In this document: positions 6,459-13,046 of the stretch, piece by piece
Position numbering within the stretch: the stretch's first letter is position 1
Layout of the letters: each line of letters opens with the position of its first letter
Origin: Halomonas korlensis
GTDB taxonomy: Bacteria; Pseudomonadota; Gammaproteobacteria; Pseudomonadales; Halomonadaceae
NCBI RefSeq assembly: GCF_900116705.1
Contig: NZ_FPBP01000002.1
Span: 191,714-255,713, forward strand
Reading direction: 5' to 3'
DNA: 64,000 bases
Program-made: the position numbers and the translations under genes
The notes under the pieces: model-generated
The model's input: only the letters and a program-made list of their open reading frames with translations
Databases searched by the model: none
What the model was told of the DNA's origin: nothing

Positions 6459-9230
6459 TCAAGCCACATTGATGGCTTCGGGCTTTGATTGAGAATGCGC
6501 ATGACTCCCCTCCTCTTCGGTACTTTCTTTGATAAGGGACTCTTCGATAAGGGATTTCAATTCGGGAAGACAGCTACCGCACTGGGTGCCGCAGGCCAGC
6601 CGCGCCCCGAGCGCCTCGACGCTGGTGTCGCCGGCACGGATGGCGGCGACGATAGCGGCCTGGCCGACCTGGTGGCAGCTGCAGACCAGCGGTCCGCTAG
6701 CGGCATTGCCGTCGTCGCAGCCGGCCAGCAGCCGACGCCGGCGCTCGACACTCAGGGCCTGACCCTGCGCCGCCTCATCGAAGCGAGCATCCAGCCAGGC
6801 CAGCCCTGGCAGCTCTGCCGGGGGGCCGACCATCAACCACCAGCGCAGGCGATCATCGGCGAGGCCGGCGGCGCGCAACCGGCCACTCGACGGGTCCTCG
6901 CTCCACAGCGCAACGGGGTCGGGCAGGTGTTCGGCCAGCCAGGCCAACCAGTCCCGGGTTGCTTCGGACGCCTGGGGCGCTCCGGCCAGCTGCCAGCGCT
7001 GGCAATGCGCCAGCGGAATGCGCGCCCAGTAGGCGCTATGGTCGAGGATGGCGTCGCCGACCGGCACGCCAGGGGCTACCACCAGGGTGGCCTCCCACTG
7101 GGGATGGCAGGGGGCGAGCGAGACAGTGCCGTGCTTGAGCTCCGGCTGGCCCGACAGCGGGTCCAGATGGGCCGCGAGCAGCGCGCCCATGCGCGCCATG
7201 CCACTGAACTGGTCGGTCCAGTGCATGGGCACGAAGACCTCGCCGCGCCGCTGGCCGTTGGCAAGGCGTACCCGCGCCACATAGTCGCCTCCCGCCCCCT
7301 GCAGGCGGGCCAGCTGTTGGTCGTTGACGCCATGCGCGGCGGCATCGTCTGGGTGCACTTCGATGAACGGCTCGGCCCGATGGTTCATCAGCCGTGGCGC
7401 GCGGCCGGTGCGGGTCATTGTGTGCCACTGGTCACGCACCCGGCCGGTATTGAGGCGCAGCGGGCGCGCCGTGCTGAGCCTCTGAACGGGACCGCGGGGG
7501 CGCACCGCCACCAGTCGCGCCCGGCCATCCGGGGTGGCGAAGCGGCCATCCTCGAACAACCGTGATGTGCCGTGAGGCGCCTTGGCCGTCACCGGCCATT
7601 GGATGGGCGCCAGGGCGTCGTAGCCTTCACGGCCGAGCCCGGCGAGGCCGGAAATGTCGAACGCGCGGTGGCCCTCTCCTTCGGGAGCGTTCTCGAAGCC
7701 CGACAGGCGAGCATGCTCGTCGAAGATCTCACCGGGATGGCCATAGGCGAAGGCCTCGCCGAACCCCAGCCGCTTGGCCACTTCGACCATGATCCACCAG
7801 TCGTGGCGCGCCTCGCCCGGCGGCGGCAGCAACCCGCGCTGGCGCGAGATGCAGCGCTCGGAGTTAGTGACGGTGCCGTCCTTTTCCGACCAGCCGGAAG
7901 TGGGCAGCACGATATCGGCGTAGGGCAGCAGGTCGGTCGCCGCCGCACACTCGGAGACGATCACCAGCGGGCACTGGGCGAGCGCATGGCGCACGCGATT
8001 GCTGTCGGGCAGGCTGACCGCCGGGTTGGTGGCCATGATCCATACCGCTTTTACCTCTCCCCGTTCGATCGCCTCGAAGAGCGCGATGGCCTTGTGGCCG
8101 GGCCCGTCGGGCAAGGTCGGTATCTGCGTCGGGGTGGACCAGAATCGCGTGACCCGGTCGAAGGCGCCCGGTGTGGGGTAATCCATGTGCGCGGCGAGCT
8201 GGTTGGCAAGCCCGCCCACCTCGCGGCCGCCCATGGCGTTGGGTTGGCCGGTGATCGAGAAGGGGCCGGCGCCGGGCAGGCCGATCTTGCCGCCCGCCAG
8301 ATGGCAATTGATGATGGCGCCCGCCTTGTCGGTGCCGCTCGAGGACTGGTTGATGCCCTGGGAGAACAGCGTCACCACGTGCAACTGACTGGCGAACCAG
8401 AAGAAGAAGGTTTCCAGCCGCTCCGGATCGACATCGCAGTCGGCGGCGATGGCCGCCACCGAGGTATCGTCTTCGCGGGCCGCGGCCAGGGCGTCCGCCA
8501 GGCCCTGGGTATGCCTTTCCAGGTAGATGGTGTCCAGCCGCCCCTTGTCGGCCATCCAGGCCAGCAGGCCGTTGAACAGCCGGGCGTCGGTACCCGGCGC
8601 CAGGCCGAGATAGAGATCGGCGATCTCGCAGCTGTCGGTGACGCGCGGGTCGATCACCACCACGCGCAACAACGGATTGCGGCTCTTGGCAGTGCGCAGG
8701 CGCTGATACAGCACCGGGTGGTTCCAGGCCAGATTGGAGCCCACCAGCACCACCAGCTCGGCCTCCTCGAGATCCTCGTAGCAGCAAGGCACGGCGTCGG
8801 CACCGAAGGCACGCTTGTGCGCCGCCACCGCCGAGGCCATGCACAGCCGCGAATTGGTATCCAGATGCGGCGTGCCCAGAAAGCCCTTGAAGAGCTTGTT
8901 GGCGACGTAGTAGTCCTCGGTCAGCAACTGACCGGACAGGTAGGCCGATACGGCCTGATTGCCGTGCGCCCGACGCACGCTCGAGAGGCGTTCGGCTACC
9001 GTTTCCAGGGCCGTGTCCCAATTCACTTCCACACCGTCGACCCGGGGTCGCAGCAGGCGGCCGTGGTCGCCAAGCGTCTCGTGCAGGGCCGAGCCCTTGA
9101 CGCACAATCGGCCGTAGTTGGCGGGATGTTCGCCATCGCCAGCGACGCCAGTGATCCGGCCGCCGTCGACCTGAGCCAGCACACCGCAGCCGACGCCGCA
9201 GTAGGGGCAGGTGGTTCGGGCCTGATGCAT
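6459..9230 (-). CDS. nasA: Assimilatory nitrate reductase, large catalytic subunit, with C-terminal BFD-like [2Fe-2S] domain
   Basis: A 923-residue cytoplasmic molybdopterin enzyme reducing nitrate to nitrite. The N-terminus has the [4Fe-4S] ligands Cys8, Cys11, Cys15 and Cys43 (CPYCGVGC, then RLCVKGS). Molybdopterin oxidoreductase and dinucleotide-binding domains follow. The last 80 or so residues contain CSCHQVG and CGTQCGSC, a bacterioferritin-associated-ferredoxin-like [2Fe-2S] domain found in NADH-linked NasA proteins. Electrons probably come from the flavoprotein encoded at 11718. The upstream region shows a near-consensus sigma-54 promoter and a leader with ANTAR-type hairpins and a terminator. 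It is transcribed divergently from nasT-nasS and appears to be a single-gene unit. Confidence 0.95.
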   Translation of the reverse strand: MHQARTTCPYCGVGCGVLAQVDGGRITGVAGDGEHPANYGRLCVKGSALHETLGDHGRLLRPRVDGVEVNWDTALETVAERLSSVRRAHGNQAVSAYLSGQLLTEDYYVANKLFKGFLGTPHLDTNSRLCMASAVAAHKRAFGADAVPCCYEDLEEAELVVLVGSNLAWNHPVLYQRLRTAKSRNPLLRVVVIDPRVTDSCEIADLYLGLAPGTDARLFNGLLAWMADKGRLDTIYLERHTQGLADALAAAREDDTSVAAIAADCDVDPERLETFFFWFASQLHVVTLFSQGINQSSSGTDKAGAIINCHLAGGKIGLPGAGPFSITGQPNAMGGREVGGLANQLAAHMDYPTPGAFDRVTRFWSTPTQIPTLPDGPGHKAIALFEAIERGEVKAVWIMATNPAVSLPDSNRVRHALAQCPLVIVSECAAATDLLPYADIVLPTSGWSEKDGTVTNSERCISRQRGLLPPPGEARHDWWIMVEVAKRLGFGEAFAYGHPGEIFDEHARLSGFENAPEGEGHRAFDISGLAGLGREGYDALAPIQWPVTAKAPHGTSRLFEDGRFATPDGRARLVAVRPRGPVQRLSTARPLRLNTGRVRDQWHTMTRTGRAPRLMNHRAEPFIEVHPDDAAAHGVNDQQLARLQGAGGDYVARVRLANGQRRGEVFVPMHWTDQFSGMARMGALLAAHLDPLSGQPELKHGTVSLAPCHPQWEATLVVAPGVPVGDAILDHSAYWARIPLAHCQRWQLAGAPQASEATRDWLAWLAEHLPDPVALWSEDPSSGRLRAAGLADDRLRWWLMVGPPAELPGLAWLDARFDEAAQGQALSVERRRRLLAGCDDGNAASGPLVCSCHQVGQAAIVAAIRAGDTSVEALGARLACGTQCGSCLPELKSLIEESLIKESTEEEGSHAHSQSKPEAINVA

Positions 9231-9263
9231 GACGACCTCCTCGAGGTGTTAGGCCTATAAACG

Positions 9264-9309
9264 ACGACGCCCACCACGACTCCCGGAGGAGCCCTGTGAT
9301 GGGCGTCGT
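9264..9309 (-). terminator. Leader terminator (attenuator) before nasA
   Basis: On the minus strand ACGACGCCCATCAC (9309-9296) pairs with GTGGTGGGCGTCGT (9277-9264), 14 bp with one G-U pair, followed by CGTTTATAGG. It lies 34 bases before the nasA start codon. The U tract is weak. Confidence 0.6.
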
Positions 9310-9351
9310 TGCCTTTAGTCGTTGCCTTTAAGAGAGACGACACTGCCTCTC
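9302..9351 (-). promoter_or_regulatory. ANTAR (NasT) target in the nasA leader: two hexaloop hairpins
   Basis: Hairpin 1 is GAGAGGC-AGTGTC-GTCTCTC (9351-9332), seven pairs with a loop having A1 and G4. Hairpin 2 is GGC-AACGAC-GCC (9313-9302), again A1 and G4, with a short stem whose 3' half is also the 5' arm of the terminator. Hairpin 2 and the terminator are therefore mutually exclusive, the arrangement described for ANTAR antitermination. The regulator NasT is encoded next door. Loop and stem rules are from known ANTAR targets; binding is inferred. Confidence 0.6.
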
Positions 9352-9374
9352 CGATGTATGACTGCCTATGAGTA

Positions 9375-9390
9375 AGCAATCCCTGTGCCA
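9375..9390 (-). promoter_or_regulatory. Sigma-54 (-24/-12) promoter for nasA
   Basis: The minus strand reads TGGCACAGGGATTGCT, matching the TGGCAC-N5-TTGC consensus completely with GG-N10-GC spacing. Transcription would start near 9365, leaving a leader of about 135 nt that contains the hairpins described separately. Confidence 0.8.
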
Positions 9391-9711
9391 GAAATACCCA
9401 AGCCCCACTCCCAGGCGGTTGAAGAGTCGCAAGGGAAACGCCACCGGCGCGCCGCTGCACCACAAGCGCCAGCTGCGCGACAGCTCATGCACTGCTGCGG
9501 TGCAATATCGCCGCGCTCGACCACCGCCCGCTCATGCCAATCCCGCTGGCCGCGGCTCAAGACAACACTGAGCTTTGTCGGAAAAGTCGTCGAGCGAAGG
9601 CCAGACAAGGCAAAAATCGGCGAAAAGGCGGAGTTTACGCGGTGTAAATGAGTATTTTGAGCCAATTTTTAACGCCGTATGACCGAGCGCAGGCAGTTTT
9701 CAGATAAAGCG
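9391..9711. other. Divergent nasA / nasTS control region
   Basis: No gene is supported here. It lies between the two sigma-54 sites (minus strand at 9375-9390, plus strand at 9712-9727), which is where NtrC-type enhancer sites would be expected. I did not identify a convincing NtrC palindrome. Confidence 0.4.
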
Positions 9712-9727
9712 TGGAATGCATCTTGCA
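9712..9727 (+). promoter_or_regulatory. Putative sigma-54 promoter for nasT-nasS
   Basis: TGGAATGCATCTTGCA has GG-N10-GC spacing and a full TTGC element, 38 bases before the nasT start codon. Confidence 0.6.
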
Positions 9728-9765
9728 GGACAAGGGCGAAACATCCCTACGAGCGATAAGAGTCC

Positions 9766-10365
9766 ATGTCACCACCCCTGAAGATCCTGCTGGTCGATGA
9801 TGAAGTCGTCCGCGCCGCCATGGTCGAGGAAGCCTTGTCCAACGACGGCCACGCGGTCGTCTGTCGCCTGCAGAGTCCCGCGAGCCTCAACGAGATGGTC
9901 GTTCGTCATCAGCCCGATGTGGTGATCATCGACATGGAATCGCCGGACCGCGACACCCTCGACAGCATGGCGCTGCTCCACCGCGAAAACCCCAGACCCG
10001 TAGTCTTCTTTGCCGACCAGCACGACCCCGACACCCTGCAGGCGGCATTGAAGTCCGGCGTCAGTGCCTATGTGGTCGATGGCCTGGTGGCCGGCCGGGT
10101 CAAGGCGATTATCGACGTGGCCATCGTCCGCTTCGACGCCTTCCAGTCGATGCGCCAGGAGCTCGACAAGACACGTAACCAACTGGTCGAGCGCAAGCGC
10201 ATCGAACGCGCCAAGGGCCTGTTGATGAAACATCAGGACTGCGACGAGGAGCAGGCCTACCGCATGCTCCGCAAGCTGGCCATGGACCGTGGCCAGCGCA
10301 TCGCCGAGGTGGCCGACAGCGTCGTCGCCATTCTCGAACGCCTGGACCTTCGATCGCCGGAATAA
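9766..10365 (+). CDS. nasT: Response-regulator-like antiterminator with ANTAR RNA-binding domain
   Basis: 199 residues. Residues 1-120 form a receiver-like domain (ILLVDDE at the start, VVIIDMESPD at the usual phosphoacceptor position). Residues about 135-195 form the three-helix ANTAR domain (ERKRIERAKGLLM and AYRMLRKLAMDRGQRIAEVA). NasT binds leader RNA of nitrate assimilation genes and prevents termination; NasS holds it back when nitrate is absent. Matching leader structures occur before both nasA and nirB here. The nasS start is 9 bases after the nasT stop, so the two are co-transcribed. A sigma-54-like promoter lies upstream. Confidence 0.93.
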   Translation: MSPPLKILLVDDEVVRAAMVEEALSNDGHAVVCRLQSPASLNEMVVRHQPDVVIIDMESPDRDTLDSMALLHRENPRPVVFFADQHDPDTLQAALKSGVSAYVVDGLVAGRVKAIIDVAIVRFDAFQSMRQELDKTRNQLVERKRIERAKGLLMKHQDCDEEQAYRMLRKLAMDRGQRIAEVADSVVAILERLDLRSPE

Positions 10366-10374
10366 GAGCCTCAC

Positions 10375-11433
10375 ATGACGACTCCATCGCTACCCGAATC
10401 CTCACCCCACCAGAGCTCGACGCCTGAACTCGCGCGTCTGACCCTGGGTTTCATTCCATTGCTGGATGCCGCGCTGCCGGTCATCGCCCGCGAGCGCGGC
10501 TTCTTCGCCGAGCAGGGCCTGGACGTCTCGCTGTCACGCGAAAATGCCTGGTCGACGCTGCGCGACAAGGTCGCCGCCGGCCTGCTCGATGGCGCCCATA
10601 TGCTCGCGCCGATGCCGCTGGCGATGAGCCTGGGGCTCGGCCGAGCGCCCTGCGATACCCTGGCGCCCATCACCCTGAGCCGAAACGGCAACACCCTGAC
10701 CTTGTCGCCGGCGCTGGCCGACGCCAGCGGTGCCTGCCTGACCGAGAATCCCGCCGCGAGCGCTCGGGCACTGGGCGATTGGCAGCGACGCACCTCGCCC
10801 GGACGCCCCTTGCGCCTGGCGATGGTCTATCCCTTTTCCTGCCAGCATTATCTGCTGCGCGAATGGCTGGCCCTGGACGGTCTCGATCCCGAGCGCGACG
10901 CCACCCTGGTCGCGCTGCCACCGCAACGCATGGTCGACGCCCTCAAGACGGGCGAGATCGACGGCTTCTGTGCCGGTGAACCCTGGGGCAGCCTGGCCAG
11001 ACACCAGGACATCGGACGCATCGTGGCGACCGGCCACCAGCTGTGGCCGGACCACCCGGAAAAGGTACTCGGCGTGACGCGCTCCTGGGCAAACCGTTAC
11101 CCCGCCACCCTCGCCGCCTTGATCCGCGCCCTGACGAGCGCCGCCGACTGGCTTGCAGCGTCACCCGAGCATTGCCTCCAGGCGCGCCACTGGCTCGCCC
11201 TCCCGCCATATCTGGATCGCGCCGTCTCTCATCTCCCGACCCTGCCCCTGAACGCCCCGCCGATCCAACAACGACTCACCGGCCTGACCATGCTGCGTCC
11301 CGACGCGATATCCACCGCACGATTCGCCGAGCCGATCGATCGTCACATGAAAGATGACGGCCGCTGCCTGGACCAGAACACGCTGGCGGCGTGCTATAGC
11401 CCCGTGCATTTCGATGCTGCAACGCACCCATAA
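10375..11433 (+). CDS. nasS: Nitrate-sensing NrtA-like protein, partner of NasT
   Basis: 352 residues of the NrtA/SsuA periplasmic-binding fold (LGFIPLLDAALPVIARE, then a second lobe with GEIDGFCAGEPWG), but without any signal peptide, as expected for the cytoplasmic sensor NasS. NasS binds nitrate or nitrite and then releases NasT. The gene follows nasT by 9 bp. The order nasT-nasS is the reverse of that in some other genera. The alternative, a nitrate ABC transporter binding protein, is unlikely because no permease or ATPase genes are present and there is no export signal. Confidence 0.9.
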   Translation: MTTPSLPESSPHQSSTPELARLTLGFIPLLDAALPVIARERGFFAEQGLDVSLSRENAWSTLRDKVAAGLLDGAHMLAPMPLAMSLGLGRAPCDTLAPITLSRNGNTLTLSPALADASGACLTENPAASARALGDWQRRTSPGRPLRLAMVYPFSCQHYLLREWLALDGLDPERDATLVALPPQRMVDALKTGEIDGFCAGEPWGSLARHQDIGRIVATGHQLWPDHPEKVLGVTRSWANRYPATLAALIRALTSAADWLAASPEHCLQARHWLALPPYLDRAVSHLPTLPLNAPPIQQRLTGLTMLRPDAISTARFAEPIDRHMKDDGRCLDQNTLAACYSPVHFDAATHP

Positions 11434-11560
11434 CGTGCAAATTATCGCTTTATAGACAGCGTTGGCGTCAACCATTCAAGTTATAACCAACTAATAATAA
11501 AAGACAAACCACGGTTTATCGGCGAATGGGCCCGCTTCTTGAATGACTAGTCGGTAACCC

Positions 11561-11618
11561 GCGATCAACGGCGATCGCATGATCCCTGGATCTCTTATCA
11601 AATTGGACAACGACGTCT
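11561..11618 (+). promoter_or_regulatory. ANTAR (NasT) target in the nirB-operon leader
   Basis: Hairpin 1 is GCGATC-AACGGC-GATCGC (11561-11578), six perfect pairs and a hexaloop with A1 and G4. Hairpin 2 is GGAC-AACGAC-GTCT (11605-11618), with the same loop sequence AACGAC as in the nasA leader. Its 3' half again forms the start of the terminator stem. The linker of 26 nt is longer than in many ANTAR targets. No sigma-54 site was found before this leader. Confidence 0.6.
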
Positions 11619-11662
11619 TGTCTCTCCCTCTCTGCAGGGCAGTGACGAGGCGTCTTTTTATT
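11612..11662 (+). terminator. Leader terminator (attenuator) before the nasB-nirB-nirD operon
   Basis: GACGTCTTGTC (11612-11622) pairs over all 11 positions, with two G-U pairs, with GACGAGGCGTC (11644-11654), followed directly by TTTTTATT. It lies in front of the first gene and cannot terminate nasS, which ended 180 bp earlier, without also acting as an attenuator. Confidence 0.75.
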
Positions 11663-11717
11663 CGTGTCAGTTGACCGAAAAGTCGACGGAAAAGTTTACG
11701 AAAAAGAGGTGAGCCCA

Positions 11718-13046
11718 ATGCATCACCAACACCACACAGCCCATCGCACCGGCGAGCACCTGGTGATCGTCGGCAACGGCATGGCCGGCCATCGGCTGGT
11801 CGAGGCGATGCGCAAGCGGCTCGACGACCCGCTGCGCATTACCGTGCTCGGCGACGAACCCACCGCCGCCTACAACCGCATCATGCTGTCGCCGTTGTTG
11901 GCGGGCGACATGGATCGCGAGGGCCTGACCCTGAATGACGCCGACTGGTACGCCGAGCAGGGCATCGAGCTGATCCTCGGCGAACGGGTCGCGTACCTTG
12001 ATCGCCAGGCCAAGCGCCTGATCACCGACACCGGCCGCCAGATCGCCTTCGATCGCCTGGTCCTGGCCACCGGCTCGCGCCCGACGATGTCGAATATCGA
12101 GGGCATCGCTCTCTCAGGTGTGCACGGTTTTCGCGACCTCAAGGATGCCGCCGCGCTGACGGCTGCCGCCAAAAAAGGTGGCCACGCCGTGGTCGTCGGC
12201 GGCGGCCTGCTCGGGCTCGAAGCCGCCGAGGGACTGCGTAAACGCGGCCAGGGCGAGATGGCCGTCAGCGTGCTGCAACGCGCCGACCACTTGATGAATC
12301 GTCAGCTCGACGCCACCGCGGCGGGCCTGCTGGAAGCCGAACTCATCAATCGCGGTCTCGAAATCCATACCGGGGCTCGCCTGGCGACCCTGGAGGGCAA
12401 CGCCGAGGGGCGTGTCGTCGCGGCACACCTGGAGGATGGCCAGCGCCTGCCCGCCGACTGCGTGGTGATCGCCGCCGGGATTACCCCCAACGATCAGCTG
12501 GGACGTCAGGCCGGCCTGGCGGTCGACCGGGCTATCGTCGTCGACGACACCCTGACCACCTCCGACCCGGCCATCCATGCCCTCGGCGAGTGCTGCCAGT
12601 TCGGGGGTACGACCTACGGTCTGGTGGAGCCGATCTGGCGCCAGGTCGAGGTGCTCGCCGAGCATCTGGCGAGCCAGGCCAGCGGCGCCGACAGCCAGGC
12701 CCGCTATGTCGAAAGGCCCAGCGCCACCCAGCTCAAGATCGGCGGCATTTCGCTCTACGCCTTCGGCCCCATCGAGCCCGACGCCGACCACGACGTCCTC
12801 TGCTACCACGACCCTGCCCAGGGCGACTATCGCCGCCTGCTGCTGCGCCATGGCCGGCTCGAGGGCGTCGTGCTCTACGGCGACACCGCCATGGGCCCCT
12901 GGTATTTCGCCCAGGCCCAGGCAGGACGCGACCTCGGCGCCTGCCGCCAGGCCCTGCTGCTGGGCAGCGCCGATGCCGATGCGCTGCTCGACGCTCACGA
13001 CATCCGCTTAGACGATCACGAACGCCCCCAGAAGGAGGCTGCATGA
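11718..13046 (+). CDS. nasB: FAD/NAD(P)-dependent oxidoreductase, NasB-like electron-transfer subunit for nitrate reductase
   Basis: 442 residues with two Rossmann dinucleotide motifs: VIVGNGMAGHR near the N-terminus (FAD) and VVVGGGLLGLEAAEGL mid-protein (NAD(P)H). It resembles the N-terminal flavin half of NirB and the NADH-oxidising subunit of NasA-type nitrate reductases, and lacks the BFD and sirohaem parts. The start is ATG 11718, served by GAGGTGAG at 11706-11713; the frame also runs back to a GTG inside the leader terminator, which is rejected. The His-rich N-terminus (MHHQHH) is unusual. Its stop codon overlaps the nirB start (ATGA). The probable role is electron supply from NADH to NasA, whose BFD-like domain would accept them; this pairing is inferred. 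Confidence 0.8.
   Translation: MHHQHHTAHRTGEHLVIVGNGMAGHRLVEAMRKRLDDPLRITVLGDEPTAAYNRIMLSPLLAGDMDREGLTLNDADWYAEQGIELILGERVAYLDRQAKRLITDTGRQIAFDRLVLATGSRPTMSNIEGIALSGVHGFRDLKDAAALTAAAKKGGHAVVVGGGLLGLEAAEGLRKRGQGEMAVSVLQRADHLMNRQLDATAAGLLEAELINRGLEIHTGARLATLEGNAEGRVVAAHLEDGQRLPADCVVIAAGITPNDQLGRQAGLAVDRAIVVDDTLTTSDPAIHALGECCQFGGTTYGLVEPIWRQVEVLAEHLASQASGADSQARYVERPSATQLKIGGISLYAFGPIEPDADHDVLCYHDPAQGDYRRLLLRHGRLEGVVLYGDTAMGPWYFAQAQAGRDLGACRQALLLGSADADALLDAHDIRLDDHERPQKEAA

Noticed and set aside
7572-9260. 562-codon plus-strand frame opposite nasA
   Set aside because: Shadow of nasA; composition and lack of any domain argue against it.
9355-9382. A third ANTAR-like hexaloop (ATTGCTT-ACTCAT-AGGCAGT) before nasA
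   Set aside because: It overlaps the -12 element of the sigma-54 promoter, so it would not be in the transcript, and the loop has C instead of G at position 4.
11434-11560. Sigma-54 promoter before the nirB operon
   Set aside because: No GG-N10-GC pair with flanking consensus was found; the operon may be read from nasTS or from a sigma-70 promoter I could not place.
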